From: CAZWBR01 sp964404205
Lineage (GTDB): Bacteria > Bacteroidota > Bacteroidia > Bacteroidales > Prolixibacteraceae
Direction of reading: 5' to 3'
Assembly (NCBI GenBank): GCA_964404205.1
Contig: CAYOJD010000036.1
Location: forward strand, 1 to 25,216
DNA length: 25,216 nucleotides
Shown here: positions 1-8,162 of the stretch, piece by piece
Position numbering within the stretch: position 1 is the first letter of the stretch
Layout of the letters: every line of letters begins with the position of its first letter
The notes under the pieces: generated by a model
What the model was told of the DNA's origin: nothing
What the model saw: only the letters and a program-made list of their open reading frames with translations
Database searches by the model: none
Translations under genes and position numbers: made by a program

Positions 1-82
1 TGCCTGGCCAGCACGAACTGGCGGTCTGCGCGACAGAAAGCAAAGCCACTATCAAGAGCAGTGTCGTAAGTTTTTTGTTCAT
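1..82 (-). CDS. N-terminus of an exported protein (partial)
   Basis: Only the first 27 codons are inside the window; the gene continues beyond position 1. The start is ATG at 82-80. The peptide begins MNKKLTTLLLIVALLSVAQT, a basic N-region followed by a hydrophobic core, so it is a signal peptide. A cysteine follows at residue 24 after Ala-Ser-Ser, which could be a loose lipobox, so the product is either periplasmic/secreted or a lipoprotein. A terminator of the upstream gene lies at 163-194 and a 12-bp palindrome at 107-118, so this gene probably has its own promoter. The function cannot be told from this fragment. Confidence 0.6.
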   Translation of the reverse strand, partial: MNKKLTTLLLIVALLSVAQTASSCWPG

Positions 83-106
83 AGCGGATTTTTTAGTTTT
101 AAATGA

Positions 107-118
107 CTATTCGAATAG
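107..118. repeat. 12-bp perfect palindrome upstream of the exported-protein gene
   Basis: CTATTCGAATAG is a perfect palindrome 25 bp before the start codon at 82. Its place between a terminator and a start codon suggests an operator, but no promoter match was seen next to it. Confidence 0.35.
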
Positions 119-162
119 ATAAGTATCAGACGCCTGTTATCCATAATTGGTTACTGAATTTA

Positions 163-194
163 CAAAAAAAATACCGATTTTTTCAAATCGGTAT
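163..194 (-). terminator. Rho-independent terminator of the DUF4837 gene
   Basis: A perfect 10-bp stem, ATACCGATTT (171-180) and AAATCGGTAT (185-194), has a 4-nt loop. On the minus strand it is followed by a run of eight T (plus-strand A run 164-171). It sits 25 bp after the stop codon of the lipoprotein gene at 219. Confidence 0.85.
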
Positions 195-218
195 CAAAAT
201 TGAGCATCTTGAGGAAAT

Positions 219-1292
219 TTACCGGGCTGTAACCGAATCTGCAGGTTCTGTCTCGGTTTCTCCAAAATTATATTGTTTGTTCAGCTTGTCGTTGATATCC
301 TGGTTGTTGAAAGTCAGGGAGTATATTACGGCCTCGAGTTGGCGCAGATAATCGCGTTTATCGTATTTGGGTGAATAAAGAAAACCTTCAGCTGTAACCA
401 CTCGTTTTCGTGCCAGATCGAGAGATGAAAGGCTAACAAAAGGGCCACCCATAAAGTCGCCTTCCACACGCCATAACCCGCGGATTTCGACCGTATAATT
501 ACCATTTAGTCTGAAGGATTGGGCCAAAGCGGGAACCTGATGTTCGGTGGTCATATACGATCCGGGCGTTGGCCCCGGAATGTGAAGTTTCATCACGGAG
601 TCGCGTTTATGGAGCAGATATTCAGTGGTGAACGTGCTGTCCGATTCGTATGGGAACGAATAAACGGCAATTCCTTGTGTGGTGAGCTGGGCATCGTAGG
701 CAATCCAAACAAAGTCTGACGTATCTTTCAGCAGATCATATCCTTTGGGGACATTTAATGTGTAGTTGTGTTTCTGCATCAGGTGTTCGTGAATCGGTTC
801 GCTACGGTAACGTGGTTTGGCATACATCTCCATCAACCTGCGTTTTTCGGCCTGAAGGATGGCCGCAATGATGTAATCAGATTTTTCGCTGAAGATTTTT
901 ACAAACGATTCGACATCAGGTGCCTGAACAGAAACAACAAGCTGTGACATTGAAAAAATCTCTTTCTGCACCGTTACCGCAGCTTCGGTTACGGTTGGCG
1001 ATATTTTGGTAACAACCAGGTTTCGTGTGGTTTCGAAAGCTTTAAATGCTTCTGGTGGAATATTGGTCACCGTTAATATGGGCTCTACCTGCGGCAGACC
1101 CAACTGCGGCTGGGAAAGATAATACTGAATGGTGTCGCCGGCTTTGCTTTCCCAATATTCTTTGCCCATTACTACAACCAGTTCGCCGGGTTTTCCGGTA
1201 CTGTTCTTCATCAGCACAGATCCGTCATCGCATGAGTAGGTCAGCCAAATAATTGAAAGTAAGGCAGTGAGGGCGGATATTCGGTATTTCAT
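219..1292 (-). CDS. DUF4837 family lipoprotein
   Basis: The product is about 357 residues with a signal peptide starting at MKYRISALTALLS and a cysteine at residue 21 after Leu-Thr-Tyr-Ser, fitting a lipoprotein. The start at 1292 is preferred over an upstream in-frame ATG at 1358 because it places the signal peptide at the N-terminus; the longer form would add 22 charged residues and start inside the hairpin at 1343-1373. The mature N-terminus has the GKPGELVVVMGKEYW pattern that I associate with DUF4837, a Bacteroidota family of unknown function. No catalytic motif is visible. It lies downstream of tatA, separated by a hairpin terminator, so it is probably a separate transcript. The family call is from memory of the motif. 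Confidence 0.8.
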   Translation of the reverse strand: MKYRISALTALLSIIWLTYSCDDGSVLMKNSTGKPGELVVVMGKEYWESKAGDTIQYYLSQPQLGLPQVEPILTVTNIPPEAFKAFETTRNLVVTKISPTVTEAAVTVQKEIFSMSQLVVSVQAPDVESFVKIFSEKSDYIIAAILQAEKRRLMEMYAKPRYRSEPIHEHLMQKHNYTLNVPKGYDLLKDTSDFVWIAYDAQLTTQGIAVYSFPYESDSTFTTEYLLHKRDSVMKLHIPGPTPGSYMTTEHQVPALAQSFRLNGNYTVEIRGLWRVEGDFMGGPFVSLSSLDLARKRVVTAEGFLYSPKYDKRDYLRQLEAVIYSLTFNNQDINDKLNKQYNFGETETEPADSVTAR

Positions 1293-1342
1293 ATCACATC
1301 TGATTTTAATTCTTCTAAGATATAGATTCTTCTTAAAATACG

Positions 1343-1373
1343 AAAGCCCTGAATTCAAGTGATTCAGGGCTTT
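1343..1373 (-). terminator. Hairpin terminator after tatA
   Basis: AAAGCCCTGAAT (1343-1354) pairs perfectly with ATTCAGGGCTTT (1362-1373), a 12-bp stem with a 7-nt loop, 25 bp after the tatA stop. On the minus strand the T tract (TATTTTAA) is weak, so termination may be partial. Confidence 0.65.
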
Positions 1374-1398
1374 GGTCGTATCGTTCGTTACGAATCGC

Positions 1399-1605
1399 TT
1401 ATTGTTTCAAAGGTTCGTTTTTCTTTTCCTCCGGTTTTTCAGTGGGCTCTTCTTCTTTCATTGCTTTCTTGAATTCTTTCATTCCCTTACCAAGTCCACC
1501 CATCAATTCCGGGATCTTCTTGCCGCCAAACAGCAACAATGCAACAGCAACAATCAGGACAACTTGCCATGGTCCTATTACTCCGGCTAAAATAAATGCG
1601 CTCAT
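1399..1605 (-). CDS. tatA: Sec-independent translocase subunit TatA
   Basis: This 68-residue protein has the TatA/TatE layout: one membrane helix (about residues 8-25), the hinge FGGKKIPELMGGLGKG, an amphipathic helix, and a charged Glu/Lys/Pro tail. TatA oligomers form the pore through which folded twin-arginine substrates cross the inner membrane, together with TatC. No tatC or tatB is visible here, so the other subunits must be encoded elsewhere; Bacteroidota commonly have only TatA and TatC. A separate promoter -7 element lies upstream (1629-1636) and a hairpin follows the gene, so it is likely monocistronic. Confidence 0.93.
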   Translation of the reverse strand: MSAFILAGVIGPWQVVLIVAVALLLFGGKKIPELMGGLGKGMKEFKKAMKEEEPTEKPEEKKNEPLKQ

Positions 1606-1628
1606 GTCGATCAGTTTTTCGTTTGTCG

Positions 1629-1636
1629 CAAATATA
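1629..1636 (-). promoter_or_regulatory. Putative tatA promoter -7 element
   Basis: On the minus strand this reads TATATTTG, a match to the Bacteroidota -7 consensus TAnnTTTG, 23 bp before the tatA start codon. No TTG/TTTG -33 element is seen at the expected distance, so support rests on the -7 box and its position. Confidence 0.45.
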
Positions 1637-1664
1637 GAAATCTTTTATTTAGGATATCCCGCGA

Positions 1665-2990
1665 TTATTTAAATAATTTGATGATGTCGTTCCCGTTAGC
1701 AAAAATTAACAATGCAAACAGAATAACCATCCCGGTGATTTGGGCATACTCCAGAAACTTGTCGCTTGGCTTTCGCCCGGTAACCATTTCGAACAACAGA
1801 AAAAGGACATGTCCGCCGTCGAGTGCAGGAATGGGCAGGATATTCATTACGGCCAGAATAATAGAGAGGAAGGCGGTTAAGTCCCAAAACGACTGCCAGT
1901 GCCATTCGCCCGGAAAAATACTGCCGATGGCAATAAACCCGCCAAGCGATTCGTAGGCTTTTGTTTCAGGGGCGAAAAGCAATTTGAATTGTTTCAGATA
2001 GTTGTTTACGGTACGATACCCTTTTGCAATTCCGGCAGGAATGGATTCGAAGAAGCTGTAATCGATGGTTCTAAACTCGAAAACCCCTTCGAGGTTGTAT
2101 TCGCGCGCGATGCCCAGTGTTCCGCTCTCTCCAATTTTAACAGGGATATTCATCTTTGCTCCTCCACGCTCGATATTCAGTGTTATCTCTTTCCCTTTCG
2201 AGAGTGCCAGTTTGTCGGTAAACTGATCGTAATAAGTGAATGTAGTACTGTCGATTCCGAGAATCACATCGCCAATGTTCAATCCGGCATCGCGGGCAGG
2301 CGAATCGCTTCCGAACGATTTGATTTTGCACTCGTAAGGAATTCTAATCCCGATAATACTTCTTTCTTTCAGTAATTTAGGAAAAACCTGATCGGTAACA
2401 GGCAACGATATGGTTTCGCCATTACGGTCAACCTGAATGGTTTGCGCCTTGTTTAGCACAATGGTTGGGACGATTTTATTAAAGTCTTCAACCGGGCTGC
2501 CATCGACTGTAAGTATTTTATCTCCGTTTTGCAGCCCAATCTCTCTGCCAGTTTCCGACACTACGATACCGTATTTCACATTTTGAGTGGGTAGATACTC
2601 TTCGCCCCAGGTAAACAGAACCATTGAATAGACAAAGAGCGCAAAAATCAGGTTGAACAGAACGCCCCCAATCATGATTAGCAAGCGTTGCCAGGTCGGT
2701 TTCGAGCGAAATTCCCATGGTTGCGGCGGAAGTTTCATCTGCTCTTTATCCATCGACTCGTCGATCATTCCCGAGATTTTCACATAACCTCCCAGTGGTA
2801 GCCAGCCCACACCATATTCAGTTTCGCCCTTTTTCATCTTGAAAAGTGCAAACCAGGGGTCGAAAAAGAGATAAAACTTTTCAACCCTGCATTTAAAAAT
2901 CTTGGCAAAAATAAAGTGGCCAAACTCGTGCAGAATCACCAGAATAGAGAGGCTCAGAATCAACTGGGCGGCTTTAATCAATATCACCAT
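1665..2990 (-). CDS. rseP: RIP metalloprotease RseP (site-2 protease)
   Basis: RseP is an inner-membrane zinc protease that cuts transmembrane segments, classically of anti-sigma factors, and also clears leftover signal peptides. The 441-residue product has the zinc motif HEFGH at 21-25 in the first membrane helix, the GGYVKISGM segment near 65-75, two PDZ-like regions (roughly 115-205 and 205-290) and the second active-site motif NILPIPALDGGH with Asp391. C-terminal membrane helices follow. Length fits the family. The gene starts 4 bp after the dxr stop codon, so the two are co-transcribed, a pairing common in bacteria. No anti-sigma factor gene is adjacent. Confidence 0.95.
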   Translation of the reverse strand: MVILIKAAQLILSLSILVILHEFGHFIFAKIFKCRVEKFYLFFDPWFALFKMKKGETEYGVGWLPLGGYVKISGMIDESMDKEQMKLPPQPWEFRSKPTWQRLLIMIGGVLFNLIFALFVYSMVLFTWGEEYLPTQNVKYGIVVSETGREIGLQNGDKILTVDGSPVEDFNKIVPTIVLNKAQTIQVDRNGETISLPVTDQVFPKLLKERSIIGIRIPYECKIKSFGSDSPARDAGLNIGDVILGIDSTTFTYYDQFTDKLALSKGKEITLNIERGGAKMNIPVKIGESGTLGIAREYNLEGVFEFRTIDYSFFESIPAGIAKGYRTVNNYLKQFKLLFAPETKAYESLGGFIAIGSIFPGEWHWQSFWDLTAFLSIILAVMNILPIPALDGGHVLFLLFEMVTGRKPSDKFLEYAQITGMVILFALLIFANGNDIIKLFK

Positions 2991-2994
2991 TTGT

Positions 2995-4158
2995 TTACTG
3001 TTTTTTTAATTTATCAACCATTTTTGCTGCGTGCTTGCGGGCTTCAGCATCGGTGGCTATATAGGCATCAAGGTCGGGCGTTTGAATAAAACCAGTCTTG
3101 TTCATCACCGCTTCGTTGATTTTTGCAATCTCGGTAAAGGTGATTTCTCCGGAAAGAAATGCTGCTACCGAAATTTCGTTAGCGGCATTCAATGCGCAAG
3201 CCAGATTTCCGCCCCTGTTTAAGGCCTCGTACGAAAGTGCAAGATTACGAAAATTTTCGATATCGGGTTGGGCAAATGTGAGCTGTGGAAAGAGCGAAAA
3301 ATCCATTCTGGGATAGTAGCCATGCAGACGGTGCGGAAACGAAAGTGCATATTGTATTGGGAGCCGCATGTCGGGCAACCCAAGCTGGGCTTTTATGGAG
3401 CCATCGGTAAACTGAACCATCGAATGGATGATACTCTGTGGATGGACCACCACTTCAATTTGTTCCGGTTTTAGGTTGAACAGCCATTTGGCCTCTATTA
3501 CCTCAAACCCTTTGTTCATCAGGGTTGCCGAATCGATAGTGATTTTTGCACCCATATCCCAGTTCGGATGTTTCAAGGCGTGCGCCGGGGTAACTTGCTG
3601 AAGGAAGTTGATATCTTTACCGTGAAAGGGGCCACCTGAACAGGTAAGGATTATTTTCTCGACCGGACTGCTGTTTTCGCCTGCAAGGCATTGAAAAATA
3701 GCCGAATGTTCGGAGTCGACGGGCAGAATTGGCACCTGATGTTTCTGGGCCAGTGCGGTTACCAAATCGCCGGCAACCACAAGTGTTTCTTTGTTGGCAA
3801 GGGCTATTGCCTTGTTCGCACAGATGGCCCTGATGGTGGGCAACAGTCCCGAGTAACCAACCATAGCGGTTAAAACCATATCAATCGACCCCATTTCGAC
3901 CACCTGGGCGATGGCCGATGCTCCGGCATAAACCTTTATCGGTTCATCTTTCAGCGCATCTTTCAGTATTGGATATTTCTCTTCGTTCCCAATTACCACT
4001 ACATTGGGTTTGTGTTTTTTAGCCTGTTCAATCAGTAATTCGATATTATTGTTGGCCGTAAGCACTTCTACTGAAAAGTGGTCGGGATGATTGTCGATAA
4101 CCTGAAGTGTCTGTTGCCCGATGGAGCCGGTCGAACCTAAAATGGCAATTCTTTTCAT
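2995..4158 (-). CDS. dxr: 1-deoxy-D-xylulose-5-phosphate reductoisomerase
   Basis: The enzyme converts DXP to 2-C-methyl-D-erythritol 4-phosphate with NADPH, the committed step of the MEP isoprenoid pathway in the cytosol. The 387-residue product has the nucleotide-binding GSTGSIGQQ at 8-16, ANKETLVVAG at 121-130, the metal-binding DSEHSA at 148-153 and the HPNWDMG...DSATLMNKG block at 197-217. The flexible-loop motif reads SGGPFHG where I expect SGGPFR in most homologues; this is a small departure from memory, not proof of altered activity. It sits between the M23 peptidase gene (15 bp upstream) and rseP (4 bp downstream), suggesting one operon. Confidence 0.96.
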   Translation of the reverse strand: MKRIAILGSTGSIGQQTLQVIDNHPDHFSVEVLTANNNIELLIEQAKKHKPNVVVIGNEEKYPILKDALKDEPIKVYAGASAIAQVVEMGSIDMVLTAMVGYSGLLPTIRAICANKAIALANKETLVVAGDLVTALAQKHQVPILPVDSEHSAIFQCLAGENSSPVEKIILTCSGGPFHGKDINFLQQVTPAHALKHPNWDMGAKITIDSATLMNKGFEVIEAKWLFNLKPEQIEVVVHPQSIIHSMVQFTDGSIKAQLGLPDMRLPIQYALSFPHRLHGYYPRMDFSLFPQLTFAQPDIENFRNLALSYEALNRGGNLACALNAANEISVAAFLSGEITFTEIAKINEAVMNKTGFIQTPDLDAYIATDAEARKHAAKMVDKLKKQ

Positions 4159-4173
4159 TGGCGGGTTAGTTTT

Positions 4174-5040
4174 TTAAAAACGGATATACTCTTCGGGGTT
4201 TACGGCAGTCCCATCTATCCAGATTTCGAAATGGAGGTGTGGCCCGGTGGTCTCTTTACCGGTATTTCCCATAATGGCAATGGCTTCGCCTGCCCTGACA
4301 CGTTCGCCTTGTTTTTTGAGCAACTCCGAATTATGTTTGTAGCATGTCGTAATGTTTTGTCCGTGCTGAACCATAACAACATAACCAGTGGTCATGGTCC
4401 ATTCGGCGAAAACAACGGTTCCGTCGAGTGCTGCCGAAATCCTGGAATTTAGCTTGCCTACAATGTCGGTTCCATAATGTTTGATCGATGCATCGAATTT
4501 TCCGGTAATTACTCCCTTCACAGGCGGGAAAAAGAGCAGTTCGGCTGCATTCTGCCTTTGCGATCCACTTTGCCCGCTCCCGGAAAGCTGAAACTTTTCT
4601 TGTCGTAGCTCATCTTTGAAAATACTGTCGCTGTTCGATTGGCGTAACTTACTCAGATCGGGACGAACAATAGAGTCTTCTTTAACATTGGTACCCGAAA
4701 GGTTTTCGCCCGCAAGCATCGCCTGAAAATCCTGAAAATAGCGGTCGTAGGTGTGAATTTTCTGTTCAAGCGAATCGACTGTCAAAGCACTGTTAATAAG
4801 CGTTTGACGCATTTCTCCGGTAGGATAGCCTGGAATATATTCGCGAAGCGGCGTAAAAGCGATTAATACCGATACGGCAATAATCACAACAAACAAGGCC
4901 GATACTAAACCTAAAACCAGTGTTCGTGCATTAAATCTGAGTTGTTTAATAATGTGAAGATTGGAGTCGTTGAAAACGACAATCCGGTAAGGATTTTTAA
5001 AAAATTTGCGTAAAGATGATTTTATATCGGATATCTGCAT
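4174..5040 (-). CDS. M23 family membrane-anchored peptidase
   Basis: The 288-residue protein has a short cytosolic N-terminus, one membrane helix (about 40-62), a linker likely to form a coiled coil (about 75-150) and a C-terminal M23 (LytM) domain. The zinc ligands are visible: His188 and Asp192 in HYGTD, and His270 in the HLHFE motif, with His236 and His268 as further active-site histidines. M23 enzymes cut peptidoglycan cross-links, or act as activators when ligands are lost; here all are kept. The ATG at 5040 is chosen over an upstream TTG. It leads the dxr-rseP unit and is divergent from the tRNA. Confidence 0.88.
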   Translation of the reverse strand: MQISDIKSSLRKFFKNPYRIVVFNDSNLHIIKQLRFNARTLVLGLVSALFVVIIAVSVLIAFTPLREYIPGYPTGEMRQTLINSALTVDSLEQKIHTYDRYFQDFQAMLAGENLSGTNVKEDSIVRPDLSKLRQSNSDSIFKDELRQEKFQLSGSGQSGSQRQNAAELLFFPPVKGVITGKFDASIKHYGTDIVGKLNSRISAALDGTVVFAEWTMTTGYVVMVQHGQNITTCYKHNSELLKKQGERVRAGEAIAIMGNTGKETTGPHLHFEIWIDGTAVNPEEYIRF

Positions 5041-5184
5041 TTTGTTCTGGCCCAAATATTATTGATGCGCAAAATTCAGATTTATTTCCGAAAGAAAAAA
5101 TTAATGTCTGTCAAACTACGTTAAATAGCTTGTTTTTCGAACGATTAAGCGATAGGCTTGGATCCAGGTATGCGATAATTGTTG

Positions 5185-5192
5185 CAAATTTA
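5185..5192 (-). promoter_or_regulatory. Putative -7 element for the M23-dxr-rseP unit
   Basis: On the minus strand it reads TAAATTTG, matching TAnnTTTG. A T-rich tract (TTTT at 5217-5214) lies about 21 nt upstream as a weak -33. It would give a leader of about 140 nt before the start at 5040. Confidence 0.4.
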
Positions 5193-5219
5193 CATTTTAC
5201 GTTTGGATAATGTAAAATG
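5193..5219. repeat. Inverted repeat between divergent promoters
   Basis: CATTTTAC (5193-5200) and GTAAAATG (5212-5219) are perfect 8-bp arms separated by 11 bp. The spacer holds the -33 element of the tRNA promoter, and the element abuts the putative -7 box of the M23 gene. This is the layout of an operator that could affect both directions. Confidence 0.5.
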
Positions 5220-5232
5220 ATCGCTATATTTG
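5202..5232 (+). promoter_or_regulatory. Promoter of the tRNA-fMet gene
   Basis: TTTG (5202-5205), a 19-nt spacer and TATATTTG (5225-5232) match the Bacteroidota housekeeping promoter consensus in sequence and spacing. Transcription would start near 5238, about 45 nt before the mature tRNA. Confidence 0.8.
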
Positions 5233-5282
5233 CACCCGCTTTAGGGCACAATGTTCTTGACTAAAACGATATAAAAATATAC

Positions 5283-5355
<73 letters not shown>

Positions 5356-5360
5356 CATCG

Positions 5361-5398
5361 AAGAGGTTGTTCCATTTTGGGATAACCTCTTTTCTTTT
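5361..5398 (+). terminator. Terminator of the tRNA gene
   Basis: AAGAGGTTGTTCC (5361-5373) pairs with GGGATAACCTCTT (5379-5391), including G-T pairs, and is followed by TTTCTTTT. It starts 6 nt after the tRNA 3' end. Confidence 0.85.
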
Positions 5399-5409
5399 AT
5401 ACCCTTAAG

Positions 5410-5446
5410 AATAACCCCGGAAGTTAGGGCTAATTCCGGGGTTATT
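5410..5446 (-). terminator. Terminator after the GH31 gene, possibly bidirectional
   Basis: A perfect 13-bp stem, AATAACCCCGGAA (5410-5422) and TTCCGGGGTTATT (5434-5446), lies 19 bp after the GH31 stop. A TTATTTTCT tract follows on the plus strand and TTATTCTT on the minus strand, so it may serve both converging transcripts. Confidence 0.75.
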
Positions 5447-5464
5447 TTCTAAATGGCTTTCTGA

Positions 5465-7855
5465 TCAATCAATCGTCCATTTCACTCTCCCGTTGAGGGG
5501 ATCTTTTTCCAAACTGAATTGATTGTTGCTTTTGGTTAGCTCCAATGGATGCAATTGGTTGTCCGATGGCAGACAAATTAAACCAGTTGCCTTGCCGGCT
5601 TTCGACGCAAATATCTGTAACCTGATTTTGCTCCAGTCCATCTGCTCAGTCGACTGGGCCAACTCAATTTGAGGAATAACTGCCCCATCGCGCACCAACA
5701 TCACCACCGGAACCGGACCGGCTTGTATATGGTGCCATCCGCCGCTGTAACTTTCTCCGGTTTGATAATCAATCCAGATGCCTGGAGGTAGATAGATATC
5801 GCGAGACGTGGTATTGTCCTCCATTAACGGCCCAACCAAAATATCGGCGCCAAAAAGATATTCATCTTCAACCAGCCACGACCCCGGATCGTTAGGATAT
5901 TCAATAAACAAAGCACGGGTCATGGGCAGGCCTTTTTCCGTACAGGCTTTCGATTGGGCATAGATGTATGGCATCAGTTTGTATTTCATCTCATCGGCTG
6001 CGCGGAACGCTTTTAGAAAATCGTTGTTATAGAGCCAAGGTTCTTTTGGGGGCGCTCCGTGGCAACGGCTGTGCGAGGTAAGCATCCCAAACGGAAGCCA
6101 GCGGCGATAAATTTCTTCGGGGGTCTGAAGGACAAATCCTCCGATATCGTGGCTCCAGAAAGAGAAACCGCTCAGTCCGAACGACAATCCGGCACGTAAC
6201 GTAGCCGACATGGCCGAACTGGTGTTGGCCGCATCGCCACCCCAGTGCAGTGGATATCGCTGACTGCCGGCCCAGGCACTACGCGCCCAAATAATATTTT
6301 CGTTGTGAATCTTTTGGGTGATATCGGCAACGGCCTTATTGTAACGAAGTGGATAGAGATTGTGCTCGTAATACCCGGTTTTGCCTGAGGCATAAATCCC
6401 TTCAAGCGGGGCCGCTTCACCAAAATCGACCTTAATGGCTGCAACACCCATTTTCAATAAATTGCCAATCTTTTCCTGATACCAGTCGACAGTATTCGGA
6501 TTGGAAAAGTCGAGTACTGCATCTTCGTATGGATTCTGCCCTTTGCTGTTTTTGACGGCCAGCCCTTTTTCGATAATCTCTTGATATAGGGTATTCTGAG
6601 GGACAAAATAGGGCAACTGCCACAGACAGATTCTAAAACCATCTTTTTTGAGGTCGTCAATCATTCCCTGGGGATTGCTGAAACGCGACGGCGAGAATTT
6701 ATAATCGCAACGCCAGTCGGTTTCGAACCAACCGGTATCGAAATGGATAACATCGGCCGGGACTTTGTGCTTGCGCAAATCGGCAGCAACATTACGACCA
6801 TCTTCTTCCGAAAAATAGGTAATGCGGCTCATCCAGAGTCCAAACGACCAAAGCGGGGGCATTGATGCTTTTCCGGTCAGATTGGTATATTCATCGAGAA
6901 TATCTTTCGGCTCACCCAGAAAAACAAATAGATCCAATTCGTCATCGCCAATCATCATCGAGTTGACTCCGTGAAAGTACGATCCAAAATCGCAGGTTAT
7001 GGGTCCCGATGTGTGCATAAAGATACCGTAGCCGCGACTGCTCATGTAAAATGGAATCGGTTTGTAAATCTCGCGCGATTGAACACCATTGGCATCGTCG
7101 GCCCACAGCACTATTTTTTGTCCGCGCTTGTTTAGCTGGGTAAAAGATTCGCCGCAACCAAAGATTTTTTCGCCCGGTTCTAATGTAAAAACCGCACTGA
7201 AACTACGCGAATAGTCGCTGGCGCGGCGAACAAACGAAAAGGGCATGATGGGTGTGTAGGTGGCATCTTTGTTGTCGGCGTGGGTATTCGAACGGGTAAG
7301 CAGTTTCCCTTCTTTGTCCAAAATCTCAACCCGCCACGGATTTCGGTAAATATTAAGCGTCCCGAATTGGCTGCGATATTGATACCCTCCGCTGATGGGT
7401 TGATATTTCCACGAGGTGTTATCTTCAGGCGCTTTTCCGTTGACCAGCATAAGTGATTCGTTGTTGCTTGCCGGACTATCCTTGCTGTTCATCCGGATAC
7501 GAATCGTTTTGGGTGAGACAAACCGAACCTCAAACGGAAGAACCGGTGACGCGGCATATTCGTTTGTCGGGAACTCGTTTGCATTCACCGGCCGCAAAAC
7601 GGCCAGCATGTTGTTAAAAGCCTGGCGGGTAAAATATTCGTACCGACTGTAAATAATCTTGCCGCTTGCGGTTGCCGGGTCAAATGAGTGAAGCGAATCG
7701 GTAAGATAATAGGTGTTGGTGAAGTTTCTGAAATCACCGCTGATATCGAGCGGTTCGTTTACCAACCTTCCGGTTTGAGCAAACAGTTGGCCGGCAGTTA
7801 GTCCAAGAACGGATATCAGACTGATGAGAATGGAGCCAATTTTCATCTTCAACAT
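5465..7855 (-). CDS. Secreted GH31 glycosidase, alpha-xylosidase-like
   Basis: The roughly 796-residue product starts MLKMKIGSILISL, a signal peptide cleaved near LFA-QTG, so it is likely periplasmic. In-frame upstream ATG codons add only polar residues, so 7855 (or 7846) is preferred. GH31 enzymes cleave terminal alpha-linked glucose or xylose with retention. The nucleophile motif IKVDFGEAAP (Asp477) and the acid/base motif PLHWGGD (Asp541) are present. The KxDFGE form is that of YicI-type alpha-xylosidases (KTDFGE in E. coli) rather than the WxDMNE of alpha-glucosidases, which suggests xyloglucan-type substrates; this is inference. No SusC/D or other glycosidase gene is adjacent, so it is not in a clear utilisation locus. 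Confidence 0.9.
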   Translation of the reverse strand: MLKMKIGSILISLISVLGLTAGQLFAQTGRLVNEPLDISGDFRNFTNTYYLTDSLHSFDPATASGKIIYSRYEYFTRQAFNNMLAVLRPVNANEFPTNEYAASPVLPFEVRFVSPKTIRIRMNSKDSPASNNESLMLVNGKAPEDNTSWKYQPISGGYQYRSQFGTLNIYRNPWRVEILDKEGKLLTRSNTHADNKDATYTPIMPFSFVRRASDYSRSFSAVFTLEPGEKIFGCGESFTQLNKRGQKIVLWADDANGVQSREIYKPIPFYMSSRGYGIFMHTSGPITCDFGSYFHGVNSMMIGDDELDLFVFLGEPKDILDEYTNLTGKASMPPLWSFGLWMSRITYFSEEDGRNVAADLRKHKVPADVIHFDTGWFETDWRCDYKFSPSRFSNPQGMIDDLKKDGFRICLWQLPYFVPQNTLYQEIIEKGLAVKNSKGQNPYEDAVLDFSNPNTVDWYQEKIGNLLKMGVAAIKVDFGEAAPLEGIYASGKTGYYEHNLYPLRYNKAVADITQKIHNENIIWARSAWAGSQRYPLHWGGDAANTSSAMSATLRAGLSFGLSGFSFWSHDIGGFVLQTPEEIYRRWLPFGMLTSHSRCHGAPPKEPWLYNNDFLKAFRAADEMKYKLMPYIYAQSKACTEKGLPMTRALFIEYPNDPGSWLVEDEYLFGADILVGPLMEDNTTSRDIYLPPGIWIDYQTGESYSGGWHHIQAGPVPVVMLVRDGAVIPQIELAQSTEQMDWSKIRLQIFASKAGKATGLICLPSDNQLHPLELTKSNNQFSLEKDPLNGRVKWTID

Positions 7856-7928
7856 ATTGATAGCATTTTGATTGAGTCGTTTGGAGTTGTTCTGTTTGTC
7901 GACAGGTTTGGCATGAGCCTTAACCAAT

Positions 7929-7958
7929 CAAAAATAGGTTATCGAGTGATTGTAGCAA
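7929..7958 (-). promoter_or_regulatory. Putative promoter of the GH31 gene
   Basis: On the minus strand TTG (7958-7956), 19 nt, then TATTTTTG (7936-7929) match the Bacteroidota promoter pattern. The predicted start of transcription near 7922 gives a leader of about 65 nt. Confidence 0.5.
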
Positions 7959-8162
7959 CTGGTTCAATGTATTGAATTAGGGTATGTTTGGTCATTTTTG
8001 TCAGTGAACAAAATAAAATCGAAGGAAAGCCAAATAAGTAAAAGGTTTCCATAAATTTGTTTAGAGGTGTAATCAGTATCGGCATCAACCCGTCTGCGAT
8101 TAAACCTTTCGTCCGATAGCCATTGGGGGCTGACCATCCGTCAAACGAATAACAGATTTTTT

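Noticed and set aside
1899..2375. Plus-strand open frame opposite rseP
   Set aside because: It is a shadow of rseP codon bias; no start context, promoter or family match.
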